Source of the DNA: Pseudomonas grimontii
GTDB taxonomy: Bacteria; Pseudomonadota; Gammaproteobacteria; Pseudomonadales; Pseudomonadaceae
Assembly (NCBI RefSeq): GCF_007858185.1
Contig: NZ_VFES01000008.1
Location: forward strand, 204,619-268,618
Reading direction: 5' to 3'
Length of the DNA: 64,000 nt
Part shown: one piece after another, positions 8,382 through 17,390 of the stretch
Layout: each line of letters begins with the position of its first letter
Position numbering within the stretch: the stretch's first letter is position 1
Notes under the pieces: model-generated
Database searches by the model: none
Told to the model about the DNA's origin: nothing
The model's input: the letters and a program-made list of their open reading frames with translations, nothing else
Made by a program: the position numbers and the translations under genes

Positions 8382-8779
8382 AGTTTGATCTCCCTACATC
8401 AGGTAGACCTCGGCCTGAGCTAAAGGCCAATCTCAAAAGACATTATTTATATGAATAAAAAAACTAAAAAATAATAAAATTAGAGAATATTAGCTTATAC
8501 CAAAACAGCATTATATTTTCAAAACCCATTCCGTTATGTTTGATCGCAACAGCCTACCCCTGACCTCGGATGGTACCCAGCGTGATTCAGATTCTGCGCG
8601 CCATAACCGGGTGATCATCCCCGCGGCAGAATCGTTGGAAGGGAGTTCAACGTATGTTGCCAATTCAAACCCAGCGTCACACCTAGTCCCCCAATCGCCG
8701 CAACACCCCTGAAAAAACCGAGCACCGCGCCCGCCCGCGTGACTGCCCGACTTCGCGATTTGGAATGTCTGGAGTGGCT

Positions 8780-11173
8780 ATGAAGCAAGCCTTACAACCG
8801 ACCGCCATCCTGGCGCTGGCGATCCTGGCCAACACCGCCCAGGCCCAGGACGACAGCACCCTATCCACCGTGGTGGTCACCGGTAACCGTGGCGCCGAAC
8901 AACGCACCGTTACCAGCAGCCCGGTGCCGATCGATGTGGTCAGCGCCAAGCAACTGCAAAGCACCGGCAAGCCCGGTTTGATGGAGGCATTGAGCGCGGT
9001 GATCCCGTCGCTGACCCTACCGGAAAAAACCGGTTGGGACGCCAGCGGTATTGCCCGTGCGCCGAACCTGCGCGGCATGAGCGCCGCCGAAGTGCTGGTG
9101 CTGGTCAACGGCAAGCGCCGCCACACCGCGGCCACCCTGAACATCAACGGCATCAACACCGGTGCCGCGCCGGCAGACCTGGACCTGATCCCCATCAGCG
9201 CCATCGACCACGTCGAAGTCCTGCGCGATGGGGCCGCCGCCCAGTACGGCTCCGATGCCATCGCCGGGGTCATCAATGTGATCCTCAAGGCCGACACCAG
9301 CGGCACGTCGGTGACCAACATCGGCCAGGGTTATGACGGCAAGAAACAGACCGTGCAGCAAAGCCTCAACAAGGGCTTCGAGATCGGCAACGGCGGCATC
9401 GTGCAGCTGGCGCTGGACGCGCGCAGCCAGAACGATGACAACAAGGCCAGCGCCAATGGCTACACCTACGCCCAAGCCTTTGAGCAGGCGGGTCGCGCCA
9501 CCTACGGCGGCTATGGCACACCGAAGACCAACCTGCTGACCTTGGGCTACAACGCCGAATTGCCGGTCGATGACAGTTTCAGCCTGTATTCCTTCACCAC
9601 CTATTCTCGGCGCAAGGCCGAGCAGGGCCAGAACTTCCGCCTGCCGACCATCACCAACACCATTACCACGGGGCCGAACGGTTACCCCGGCGGCTACACG
9701 CCGACCTGGTATATCGACGAGGACGACTTCCAGGCCGCATTCGGCGGTAAAGGTACGCTCGGCGCGTGGGACTGGGACTTGTCCACCACCTACGGGCGCA
9801 ACGCGGCGGAGCAGGGCACCACCCATAACCAGAACCCGTCCCTGGGCGAGGCCACGCCGAACAGCTTCACCTCCGGCACCTGGATTTCCACCGAGCTGAC
9901 CACCAACCTCGACTTCAAGCGCGGCTTCGACATCGGCCTGCAAAAGCCGCTGGACCTGAGCTACGGTTTCGAACATCGCCGCGACACCTACGAGGTGCAG
10001 GCCGGTGACTATGAGTCCTATGCCAACGGCGGCTACTGCGTGGCACCGGGTAACTGTGCGTCGTCCGGGGCCCAGGTCACTAACGGCATCTCGCCGGATG
10101 AAGAAAGCAGCGCCTCGCGCAACAGCCTCGCCAGTTACGTCGACGTGGGCTTCAACCCGGTGCCGGAGTGGTACGTGGGCACCGCGTTTCGCTACGAGCA
10201 TTACAACCAGGGCGTGGGCGCTACCCGCAGCGGCAAGCTGACCACCCGCTACGACTTCACCCCGCAGTTCGCGGTGCGCGCCACCGTGAGCAATGGCTTC
10301 CGTGCACCATCCCTGGCCAACAGCCTGTTCAGTGCGCGGTCCACCACCTATGGCGTGGTCGATGGCGTGTACCAATCGATCAACTACGGCGTGCTGCCGG
10401 TAGGTTCGGCCGCTGCCCAAGCCTTGGGGGCGCAGGCACTGAAACCCGAGCGTTCCACCAACTTCAGCCTGGGTTTCACGCTGACCCCAACCGATCGCCT
10501 GAGCTTCACCGCCGATGCCTACGTGATCAACCTGCGCGACCGCATCACCCTCACCGGCACCTTGCTCGGCCCGGAAATCACCCAGGTGCTGCAAGGCAAT
10601 GGCATCACCTCCACCTCTGGCGGCCAGTACTTCATCAACGGCGCCGACACCCGCACCAAAGGCCTGGACCTGGTCGGCAACTACAGCCAGGACCTGGGCC
10701 ACTATGGCGCGCTGAAATGGACCGCCGCGTTCAACTGGAACCAGACCAAAATCCTCAGCTACAAGGAATCCACCACGATCCTGGGCACGGCCTATGACCT
10801 GATGGACCGCCAGGCACGCAACCTGATCACCGGCGTGCAGCCCAGCACCAAGCTGATTCTCGGTGGCGACTGGAGCATCGAGCGCTTCAACCTCAACCTG
10901 GCCCTGACCCGCTACGGCTCTTACAAAGAGGTCAACGTCTCCGATGACCGCAGCCTCGACCGGGTCTACAGCGCCAAGTGGATCACCGACCTCGACCTTG
11001 GCTACAACCTCACCAAAGACCTCAACGTGGCCATCGGCGCCAAGAACCTGTTCGACGTCTACCCGAAAAAACAAGGGGTACCGAGCAGCACCATGGTCAG
11101 CAGCTACGGCACCTATTCGCCCTACGGTTTTACCGGCGGGTACTACTACACCCGCTTGACCTATGCCTTCTAG
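8780..11173 (+). CDS. TonB-dependent outer-membrane receptor
   Basis: The start at 8780 is preferred over an ATG 15 bases earlier because GGAG lies just upstream and it gives a clean signal peptide (MKQALQPTAILALAILANTAQA, cut after Ala22). The mature protein begins with a TonB-box-like STVVVTG, then a plug domain (about residues 50-175 with VLVLVNGKRRH, IDHVEVLRDGAAAQYGSDAI and AGVINVI), then a 22-strand-type barrel ending in Phe (YYYTRLTYAF). It would import a scarce substrate across the outer membrane using proton-motive energy. Adjacent ABC importer and oxidative enzyme genes suggest an organic ligand, not necessarily a siderophore. The ligand cannot be read from the sequence. Confidence 0.92.
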   Translation: MKQALQPTAILALAILANTAQAQDDSTLSTVVVTGNRGAEQRTVTSSPVPIDVVSAKQLQSTGKPGLMEALSAVIPSLTLPEKTGWDASGIARAPNLRGMSAAEVLVLVNGKRRHTAATLNINGINTGAAPADLDLIPISAIDHVEVLRDGAAAQYGSDAIAGVINVILKADTSGTSVTNIGQGYDGKKQTVQQSLNKGFEIGNGGIVQLALDARSQNDDNKASANGYTYAQAFEQAGRATYGGYGTPKTNLLTLGYNAELPVDDSFSLYSFTTYSRRKAEQGQNFRLPTITNTITTGPNGYPGGYTPTWYIDEDDFQAAFGGKGTLGAWDWDLSTTYGRNAAEQGTTHNQNPSLGEATPNSFTSGTWISTELTTNLDFKRGFDIGLQKPLDLSYGFEHRRDTYEVQAGDYESYANGGYCVAPGNCASSGAQVTNGISPDEESSASRNSLASYVDVGFNPVPEWYVGTAFRYEHYNQGVGATRSGKLTTRYDFTPQFAVRATVSNGFRAPSLANSLFSARSTTYGVVDGVYQSINYGVLPVGSAAAQALGAQALKPERSTNFSLGFTLTPTDRLSFTADAYVINLRDRITLTGTLLGPEITQVLQGNGITSTSGGQYFINGADTRTKGLDLVGNYSQDLGHYGALKWTAAFNWNQTKILSYKESTTILGTAYDLMDRQARNLITGVQPSTKLILGGDWSIERFNLNLALTRYGSYKEVNVSDDRSLDRVYSAKWITDLDLGYNLTKDLNVAIGAKNLFDVYPKKQGVPSSTMVSSYGTYSPYGFTGGYYYTRLTYAF

Positions 11174-11188
11174 GCCGAGGAATACACC

Positions 11189-12154
11189 ATGCCCATCGTT
11201 GCCAAATCCTATGACCTGATTGACTCGCCCGGCGCGGTGCGCCAGGCCCGTGTGTCCACACCGATCAAAGCCCTGCAGGTGGTGCCCGCGCGGCATCCCT
11301 GGCGCTGGGCCGGGTCGATCTTTGCCGCGCTGGTGCTGCTCGCCATCGTGCATTCCCTGGCCACCAACCCGCGCTGGGAGTGGGGCGTGTTCGGCCAGTG
11401 GTTCTTCTCGCCGTCGGTGCTGCGTGGCCTCGGCCAGACGCTGTTGCTGACGCTGCTGAGCACGGTGTTCAGCGCCATCCTCGGCACTGCGCTGGCGTTG
11501 GCGCGGCTGTCGGGCTCGCCGCTGCTGGCGGCCCTGGCCTGGGGCTATATCTGGTTTTTCCGCTCGATGCCGGCGCTGCTGGTGCTGATCATCCTCTACA
11601 ACTTCGCCTACCTGTACGACCACATCGTCCTCGGTGTGCCGTTCACCAGCGCGGTGTTCGCCGAGTGGTCGACGGTGGACGTGCTCAGCCAATTCACCGT
11701 GGCCGTACTGGGCCTGAGCCTGATGCAGGCGGCGTACGCGGCGGAGATCATTCGCGGCGGCCTGATCGGTGTGGATGCCGGCCAGCATGAAGCGGCGGCA
11801 GCCCTGGGCTTGCCGGCCTCGCGGCGGATCTTCCGGATCATCCTGCCCCAGGCGCTGCGCTCGATCCTGCCGTCGGGGTTCAACGAAATCATTGGCCTGG
11901 TCAAGGGCACCTCCATCGTCTACGTGTTGGCCCTGCCGGAGCTGTTCTACACCGTGCAGGTCATCTACAACCGCACCCAGGCGGTGATCCCGCTGCTGAT
12001 CGTCGCCACCGTCTGGTACCTGATCATCACCACCGTGCTCACCAGCGCCCAGTACTACGTCGAGCGTCATTTCGCACGGGGTACGGCCAGGGTGCTGCCG
12101 CCCACGCCGTTGCAACGTGTGCGCCGCTGGTTGAAGGAGAAAAGCCATGAGTGA
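11189..12154 (+). CDS. Amino-acid-type ABC transporter permease
   Basis: A 321-residue inner-membrane protein of the HisM/GlnP permease family. A long N-terminal tail precedes the first membrane helix (about residues 38-58); several further helices follow. The EAA loop that contacts the ATPase is visible as HEAAAALGLPASRRIFRIIL and PQALRSILP. A GAGGAA ribosome site precedes the ATG, 15 bases after the receptor gene. It overlaps the ATPase gene by 8 bases. It is the only permease in this cluster, so it would act as a homodimer. The closest functional classes are cystine, histidine and glutamine importers. Confidence 0.9.
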   Translation: MPIVAKSYDLIDSPGAVRQARVSTPIKALQVVPARHPWRWAGSIFAALVLLAIVHSLATNPRWEWGVFGQWFFSPSVLRGLGQTLLLTLLSTVFSAILGTALALARLSGSPLLAALAWGYIWFFRSMPALLVLIILYNFAYLYDHIVLGVPFTSAVFAEWSTVDVLSQFTVAVLGLSLMQAAYAAEIIRGGLIGVDAGQHEAAAALGLPASRRIFRIILPQALRSILPSGFNEIIGLVKGTSIVYVLALPELFYTVQVIYNRTQAVIPLLIVATVWYLIITTVLTSAQYYVERHFARGTARVLPPTPLQRVRRWLKEKSHE

Positions 12155-12920
12155 AGCCCGTGCCGGCCGTATCCAGATCCAGGGCGTGGGCAAGCGCTTT
12201 GGCAATCAACAGGTGTTGAAAGACATCGACCTGACCATCGATCCAGGCAAGGTCACGGTGATTCTCGGACCGTCCGGCTCGGGCAAGTCCACCTTGCTGC
12301 GCACCATTAACCACCTGGAAAAGATCGACAGCGGGCACATCACCATCGACGGTGAATACGTGGGTTATCGACGCAAGGGCGACCTGCTTTACGAGCTCAA
12401 GGAACGCGAGATTCTCAAGCGCCGTATCGACGTCGGTTTTGTGTTCCAGAACTTCAACCTGTTCCCGCACCTCACCGCCTGGGAAAACGTCGCCGAGGCG
12501 CCGCTGGCGCACAAACGCTGGAGCAAGGCCGACGCCCAGGCCAAGGCTACGGCACTGCTGGCCAAGGTCGGCCTGGCGGACAAGGTCGATGCCTACCCAC
12601 GCCAGCTTTCCGGCGGCCAGCAACAACGCGTGGCGATTGCCCGCGCACTGGCGCTGGACCCCAAGGTGCTGCTGTTCGATGAACCCACTTCGGCCCTCGA
12701 CCCGGAACTGGTGGGCGAAGTGCTCGACGTGATCAAGGGCCTGACCCAACTGGGCGTGACCCTGGTGATCGTCACCCATGAAATCGGTTTTGCCCGTGAA
12801 GTGGCCGACCACGTGGTGTTCCTCTGTGACGGCGAGTTGATCGAAGAGGGTCCGCCCGAACAGATTTTCCGCCAACCCCGACATCCCCGCGCCAAAGCCT
12901 TTCTCGGCAAGGTGCTTTAG
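12147..12920 (+). CDS. Amino-acid-type ABC transporter ATP-binding protein
   Basis: The 257-residue ATPase has Walker [10 protein letters not shown] (residues 41-49), the Q-loop region FVFQNFNLFPHLT, the signature LSGGQQQR (154-161), Walker B LLFDEPTS and the H-loop TH. This is the GlnQ/HisP subfamily. An insertion after the Walker A region (GEYVGYRRKGDLLYELKE) is also common in this subfamily. AAGGAG lies before the ATG. It should energise the permease encoded just upstream and use the binding protein encoded just downstream. Confidence 0.93.
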   Translation: MSEARAGRIQIQGVGKRFGNQQVLKDIDLTIDPGKVTVILGPSGSGKSTLLRTINHLEKIDSGHITIDGEYVGYRRKGDLLYELKEREILKRRIDVGFVFQNFNLFPHLTAWENVAEAPLAHKRWSKADAQAKATALLAKVGLADKVDAYPRQLSGGQQQRVAIARALALDPKVLLFDEPTSALDPELVGEVLDVIKGLTQLGVTLVIVTHEIGFAREVADHVVFLCDGELIEEGPPEQIFRQPRHPRAKAFLGKVL

Positions 12921-12938
12921 TTCAAGGAGTGACTGCCC

Positions 12939-13862
12939 ATGTTCATCAACACCACCCGCGTGGCCCTGCTGGCGCTGGCCGTCAGTGCCGCGCAAAGCGC
13001 ATTCGCCGTGCAACAGGTCGACCTCAGCCCCGACCGTCCGCGCATCCATGTGCCGCGTAACGAAGCGGCCATTGCGCAGATCCCGCCGGGCTTCAAGTTC
13101 GCCCAGCCGGGCACGTTCACCGTGGCCGTGTCCGGCGTGGCCGGGCCGCCCCTGGCGCTGCTGGCCAGCGACGACAAGACCACCATCGGCAGCGAAGCCG
13201 ACACCGCGCAACTGGTGGCCGACAGCCTCGGCCTGCAACTCAATGTGGTGCAGACCAGTTGGGAGGATTGGCCGTTGGGCGTCAGCTCGGGCAAGTACGA
13301 CGCGGTGATCAGCAACGTCACCGTGACCGAGGCGCGCAAGAAACGCTTTGACTTCGCCACCTATCGCCAGGATGTGCTCGGCTTTTACGTCAAGAGCACC
13401 AGCAAGATCAGCGAGATCAAGCAGGCAGCCGATATTGCCGGGCTGAAGATCATCGTCGGTTCCGGCACCAACCAGGAAAAAGTCCTGCTGGCCTGGAACG
13501 AGGCCAACGAAAAGGCCGGCCTCAAGCCTGCGCTGTTGCAGTACTTCGACGACCAGGCCGCCGGGCAGCTGGCGGTGCAGTCGGGGCGCAGCGATGCGCT
13601 GTTCGGGCCTAACTCGGTGTACGCCTATTCGGCGGCGATTACCGGGGGCATCAAGCGCGTCGGCACGGTGAACGGCGGCTGGCCATTGCAGGCGGACATT
13701 GCCGTGACCACGCGCAAGGACAACGGCCTGGTCAAACCGATCCACACCGCCCTGGAAGGCGCGATTGCCGGCGGCCAATACGCGCAGGTGCTGCAACGCT
13801 GGGGCCTGGATGTTGAGCGCGTCGACAAATCGCTGATCAACCCACCGGGCCTGCCGGATTAA
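12939..13862 (+). CDS. Periplasmic amino-acid-type substrate-binding protein
   Basis: The 307-residue product has a signal peptide (MFINTTRVALLALAVSAAQSAFA by composition) and a SBP_bac_3 core: VVQTSWEDWPLGVSSGKYDAV, NVTVTEARKKRFDFATYRQD and ADIAGLKIIVGSGTNQEKV. The family binds polar amino acids and related compounds and delivers them to the permease. An AAGGAG precedes the ATG. The order permease-ATPase-binding protein following a TonB receptor is unusual, because amino acids usually cross the outer membrane through porins. Confidence 0.9.
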   Translation: MFINTTRVALLALAVSAAQSAFAVQQVDLSPDRPRIHVPRNEAAIAQIPPGFKFAQPGTFTVAVSGVAGPPLALLASDDKTTIGSEADTAQLVADSLGLQLNVVQTSWEDWPLGVSSGKYDAVISNVTVTEARKKRFDFATYRQDVLGFYVKSTSKISEIKQAADIAGLKIIVGSGTNQEKVLLAWNEANEKAGLKPALLQYFDDQAAGQLAVQSGRSDALFGPNSVYAYSAAITGGIKRVGTVNGGWPLQADIAVTTRKDNGLVKPIHTALEGAIAGGQYAQVLQRWGLDVERVDKSLINPPGLPD

Positions 13863-13874
13863 GGAGCAATCGAC

Positions 13875-15458
13875 ATGGGACTGACACGACGTGAAGCGTT
13901 GTCGAGCATCGCTGCGGTAGGTGGCGAAAAAGCCGTCAAGGATGCACTCGCGGTACTCGGCCTGGGGCCGTCATCGCATCGGCGGCCGCAACCGTTGAAG
14001 CTCAAGGACGGCCTGGGGCAGGGCACCCGTGTGCTGGTGCTGGGCGCCGGGATTGCCGGGCTGGTCACCGCCCTCGAACTGACCCGCGCCGGGTTCAGCG
14101 TGCAGGTGCTGGAAGCCCGTCAGCGGGTCGGCGGTCGTACCTGGACAATCCGCCATGGCGACCGCGTGGACTACAAGGATGGCCGTACGCAGACCGCCGC
14201 GTTCGAGCCGGGGCATTACTTCAACGCCGGGCCGGCACGGATTCCCAGCCAGCACCGCACGATCCTCGATTATTGCAGTGAGCTGGGGGTGCCGCTGGAA
14301 GTACTGGTCAACAGCAGCCATGGCGCCCAGGTGCGGCCGGATGTGAACCAGCCGGCTTTCACCGTCGGCCAGGCGATCAATGATGCGCGCGGGCACTTGT
14401 CCGGGTTGCTGGCCAAAGCGGTGCAGCGTGATGCCCTCGACGATGTGCTGAGCGCCGAGGAACGCACGCGCTTGCTGGGGTTTTTGCACGTGTATGGCGA
14501 CCTGTCCCAAGAGCTGGCCTTTGAGGGCACGATCCGTTCGGGGCACCTCGAATCCCCGGCACATCCCGGCGCCTTGCCCGCCAGCCGCAGCCCGTTGGCA
14601 CTGGACCAACTGCTGCACCCCGAGCTGTGGGGCGCCTTGCTGCACACCGAGTTCCCGGAATTCTCGGCGACCATGTTCCAGCCGGTGGGCGGCATGGACC
14701 GCATCACCGACGCCTTCTACCGGCGCGTCAGCGATCACGTGCAACTGGGCGCCCAGGTGCGCCGGATCCGCCAGCTGGAAGACGGCGTGGCCGTGACCTA
14801 TCACGACCAACGCAGCGGTCGCGAGCAGGTGGTGCGCGCCGACTATCTGGTCTCGACCTTGCCGCTGCCGCTGCTGGCCAAGCTCGACACCGACTTCAGC
14901 GACCCGATCAAGGCCGCCTTGCTCAGCACCCGCAGCGACCAGGCGACCAAGGTGGCGTGGCAATCCCCACGCTTCTGGGAAACCGACTACCGCACCTACG
15001 GCGGCTTGTCGTGGATCGAACACCCGGCGCGCCTGCTCTGGTACCCGAGCAACGACCTCAACACCCGCGAGGGCTTGCTGGTCGCAGGCTACGTGACCGG
15101 GGAGGGCGCCGATGTGTTTGGCGCGCGATCGTTCGACCAGCAGTACGCCACCTCCAAGGAGGCCGTGGAGTTGCTGCATCCGGGCTATTCCAAACACCTG
15201 CGCCACCCGCTGGCGGTGTCCTGGGAACAGATCCCCTTCAGCGAAGGCCCGTGGTTGCAACGTGAACACTTCCCGGCCGATGCCAGCGCCTTGCTCGAAC
15301 AGGGCCACGGCCGTGTGTACTTCGCCGGCGACGGCCTGGTGCAAAGCGGCGTGGGCATCTGGCAGGAGTCGGCGGCCAACTCGGCGCGGCATGTGGTCGC
15401 GCAACTGGCTGAGCGCGTGACCCGACAAACACACCTCGCGGCAGTGGCCGCCTCATAA
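13875..15458 (+). CDS. Flavin-containing monoamine oxidase-family protein
   Basis: A 527-residue FAD enzyme with the dinucleotide-binding fingerprint VLGAGIAGL (Gly57-x-Gly59-xx-Gly62), the following EARQRVGGRTWT, and a C-terminal FAD segment GRVYFAGDGLVQSGVGIWQE. These are hallmarks of the MAO/L-amino-acid oxidase family, which oxidise amines or amino acids to imines. The N-terminus begins MGLTRREAL, a possible but weak twin-arginine signal. AAGGAG lies before the ATG and the spacing to the ABC genes (12 bp) implies co-transcription. A RidA-type protein follows, which fits an imine-producing oxidase. Confidence 0.87.
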   Translation: MGLTRREALSSIAAVGGEKAVKDALAVLGLGPSSHRRPQPLKLKDGLGQGTRVLVLGAGIAGLVTALELTRAGFSVQVLEARQRVGGRTWTIRHGDRVDYKDGRTQTAAFEPGHYFNAGPARIPSQHRTILDYCSELGVPLEVLVNSSHGAQVRPDVNQPAFTVGQAINDARGHLSGLLAKAVQRDALDDVLSAEERTRLLGFLHVYGDLSQELAFEGTIRSGHLESPAHPGALPASRSPLALDQLLHPELWGALLHTEFPEFSATMFQPVGGMDRITDAFYRRVSDHVQLGAQVRRIRQLEDGVAVTYHDQRSGREQVVRADYLVSTLPLPLLAKLDTDFSDPIKAALLSTRSDQATKVAWQSPRFWETDYRTYGGLSWIEHPARLLWYPSNDLNTREGLLVAGYVTGEGADVFGARSFDQQYATSKEAVELLHPGYSKHLRHPLAVSWEQIPFSEGPWLQREHFPADASALLEQGHGRVYFAGDGLVQSGVGIWQESAANSARHVVAQLAERVTRQTHLAAVAAS

Positions 15459-15469
15459 GGAACACACCC

Positions 15470-15892
15470 ATGAGCGACAGCATTCGACGCACCAGCGTCG
15501 GCGATTTTCCGATCTCGCAGACCGTCACCGTGCCGGCCTCCGCCAGCCTGATCTTCGTCAGCGGCACCTTGCCGGACCTGGCTGATTCAAACGTTCCAGG
15601 GGTCTACGGCAACACCGAGGTGCAGACGGTTTCGGTGTTCAACAAACTGCGTACTGTCCTGCGGCAACAAGACCTGGACCTGGGCGATATCGTGCAGTTG
15701 CGCGTGTTCCTGGTCGGCGCCGAGGAAACGGGCGGCAAGCTGGATTTCGCCGGGTTGCAGCGTGGGTATACGCAGTTCTTCGGCACCCCCCAGCAGCCGA
15801 ACAAGCCGGCGCGCACGGCGTTGCAGGTCGTGGCCTTGCCCTTGCCCGGTGCACTGGTGGAAATCGAAGCCATCGCCGCCCGAACAGCCTGA
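15470..15892 (+). CDS. RidA (YjgF/YER057c/UK114) family protein
   Basis: The 140-residue protein shows the RidA signature near its C-terminus: KPARTALQVVALPLPGALVEIEAIA, including the conserved Pro-Ala-Arg whose arginine binds the substrate carboxylate. RidA enzymes hydrolyse reactive enamine/imine intermediates to keto products. Placement 11 bases after the flavin oxidase gene supports a role in clearing the imine made by that enzyme. An N-terminal extension of about 20 residues precedes the fold. Confidence 0.87.
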   Translation: MSDSIRRTSVGDFPISQTVTVPASASLIFVSGTLPDLADSNVPGVYGNTEVQTVSVFNKLRTVLRQQDLDLGDIVQLRVFLVGAEETGGKLDFAGLQRGYTQFFGTPQQPNKPARTALQVVALPLPGALVEIEAIAARTA

Positions 15893-15909
15893 TGCACGCG
15901 GTTGAACAG

Positions 15910-15998
15910 TGTGGGAGGGGGCTTGCTCCCGATAACGGTGTGTCAGGTGATGCAGAAGGTGACTGAACCAACGCTATCGGGAGCAAGCCCCCTCCCAC
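15910..15998. repeat. REPIN: inverted pair of GTGGGAGGGGGCTTG REPs
   Basis: A REP at 15910-15933 (GTGGGAGGGGGCTTGCTCCC) is mirrored at 15977-15998 (GGGAGCAAGCCCCCTCCCAC) with about 43 bases between. It separates the RidA gene from the flavin monooxygenase gene. Confidence 0.85.
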
Positions 15999-16052
15999 CA
16001 GTTGATCCGTTTTTTGCCAGTTAGTCCTCATGTTCATTATGGAGAGATCCCT

Positions 16053-17387
16053 ATGTCCACAGCACCCCGGCAACTCAAATTCGGTGCCATCCTCACCGGC
16101 GTCGGCACCGCGCAGAACGAATGGCTGCACCCGCAAATCCCCGGCGATGCCAGCGTGGATATAGACTGGTATCGCGCCCAGGCGCAGCAGGCGGAAGCGG
16201 CGAAGTTCGACCTGGTGTTCATCGTCGACAGCCCCTACATTACCCCGGATTCGGCGCCGCATTTTCTCAACCGCCTGGAGCCGTTGACCCTGCTCTCGGC
16301 CGTGGCCGGTGCCACCTCGAAGATCGGCCTGGTGGCGACCCTGACCACGTCCTATACCGAACCCTTCAATGTGGCGCGGCAGTTTGCCTCCCTAGACCTG
16401 ATCAGCGGCGGCCGCGCCGGTTGGAACGTGGTCACCACCGGTCTGGAAGGCGCCGCCGGCAACTTCGGCCGTGAGCAGCATATCGACCACACCGAGCGCT
16501 ATCGCCGCGCGGCCGAGCACCTGGAAGTGGTGCAAGGGCTATGGGATTCCTACGAAGACGACGCCTTCGTGCGCGACAAGGCCAGCGGTGTGTTCCTCGA
16601 CCCGCAACGCCAGCATCGCCTGGATCACCACGGCGAGTTCTTCTCGGTGACCGGGCCGTTGAATATCGCGCGCTCAGCCCAGGGCCAGCCAGTGATTTTC
16701 CAGGCGGGCATTTCCGAATCCGGACGCAGCCTGGCGGCCCACTATGCCGAGGGCATTTTTGCCGGCGTGGGCAACTTCGAGGACGCCCAGGCCTATTACA
16801 GCGACATCAAACAACGCACCGCCGCCGCCGGACGCAACCCCGACCACGTGACCATCCTGCCGGGCATTTCGCCGATCATTGCCGACACCGACGAGCAAGC
16901 CCAGGCCATCGACCGCGAACGCAATGGCGAGCTGGATCTGAACAAGGCACTGGTGCAGTTGGGGCGGCCGTTCAACTACCACGACTTCAGCCAGTACCCG
17001 CTGGACGAACCCTTCCCCGACCTGGGCGACCTGGGCAGCAATGGCTATCGCGGGCATGCTGAAAACATCAAGCAAGTCGCCCGCGACCAGGGCCTGACCC
17101 TGCGCGAGGCGGCGTTGCGTTTTGCCAAGCCGTTTTCCAGCTTTGTCGGCTCGCCCAAGACCGTGGCGGATGAGATTGAACGTTGGTTTGTCGAAGGCGC
17201 GGTGGATGGCTTCAATATCCACGTCGGCGCGCCGGATGACTTTGCGCGGTTTACCGACCAGGTGCTGCCATTGTTGCGCGAGCGCGGGTTGTTTCGCAGT
17301 GAGTACAGCCACAACACGTTGCGTGGGCATCTGGGCTTGCCGGTGCCGGTGAATCGGCATACGGCTGCAAGGAGCGAGGCGGCCTGA
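16053..17387 (+). CDS. FMN-dependent (LLM class) monooxygenase of the NtaA/SnaA/DszA type
   Basis: The start at 16053 follows GGAGAG at 16041-16046; an earlier in-frame ATG lacks a ribosome site. The 444-residue protein has the bacterial-luciferase fold features of the NtaA/SnaA/DszA/DmoA family: FDLVFIVDS, EPLTLLSAVAGATSKIGL, NVARQFASLDLISGGRAGWN and YRRAAEHLEVVQGLWDSYED. Members are two-component oxygenases that use reduced FMN from a separate reductase to break C-N or C-S bonds. No reductase gene is nearby. Linked importer and oxidase genes suggest it attacks an organonitrogen or organosulfur compound; the substrate is unknown. Confidence 0.88.
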   Translation: MSTAPRQLKFGAILTGVGTAQNEWLHPQIPGDASVDIDWYRAQAQQAEAAKFDLVFIVDSPYITPDSAPHFLNRLEPLTLLSAVAGATSKIGLVATLTTSYTEPFNVARQFASLDLISGGRAGWNVVTTGLEGAAGNFGREQHIDHTERYRRAAEHLEVVQGLWDSYEDDAFVRDKASGVFLDPQRQHRLDHHGEFFSVTGPLNIARSAQGQPVIFQAGISESGRSLAAHYAEGIFAGVGNFEDAQAYYSDIKQRTAAAGRNPDHVTILPGISPIIADTDEQAQAIDRERNGELDLNKALVQLGRPFNYHDFSQYPLDEPFPDLGDLGSNGYRGHAENIKQVARDQGLTLREAALRFAKPFSSFVGSPKTVADEIERWFVEGAVDGFNIHVGAPDDFARFTDQVLPLLRERGLFRSEYSHNTLRGHLGLPVPVNRHTAARSEAA

Positions 17388-17390
17388 GGG

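Larger units (their letters stand above)
7726..8779. other. Repeat-rich intergenic region without a convincing gene
   Basis: These 1,054 bases contain, in order, a REP (7743-7772), a single-arm copy of a larger palindromic element (about 7803-8010), a composite inverted REP pair (8050-8325), an interrupted REP (8347-8381) and an AT-rich stretch (about 8440-8535) that probably holds the promoter of the downstream TonB receptor gene. Open frames here are short and repeat-derived. Confidence 0.75.

Noticed and set aside
7741..8400. Small genes or IS remnants after gspD
   Set aside because: No transposase-like frame or terminal repeats of an IS were found; the sequence is explained by REP and palindromic-element repeats.
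9017..12205. Very long minus-strand open frame (over 1,000 codons) opposite the TonB receptor and ABC genes
   Set aside because: It is the mirror of GC-rich plus-strand genes with strong family matches, shows no domain, and covers gene boundaries. It is a frame artefact.
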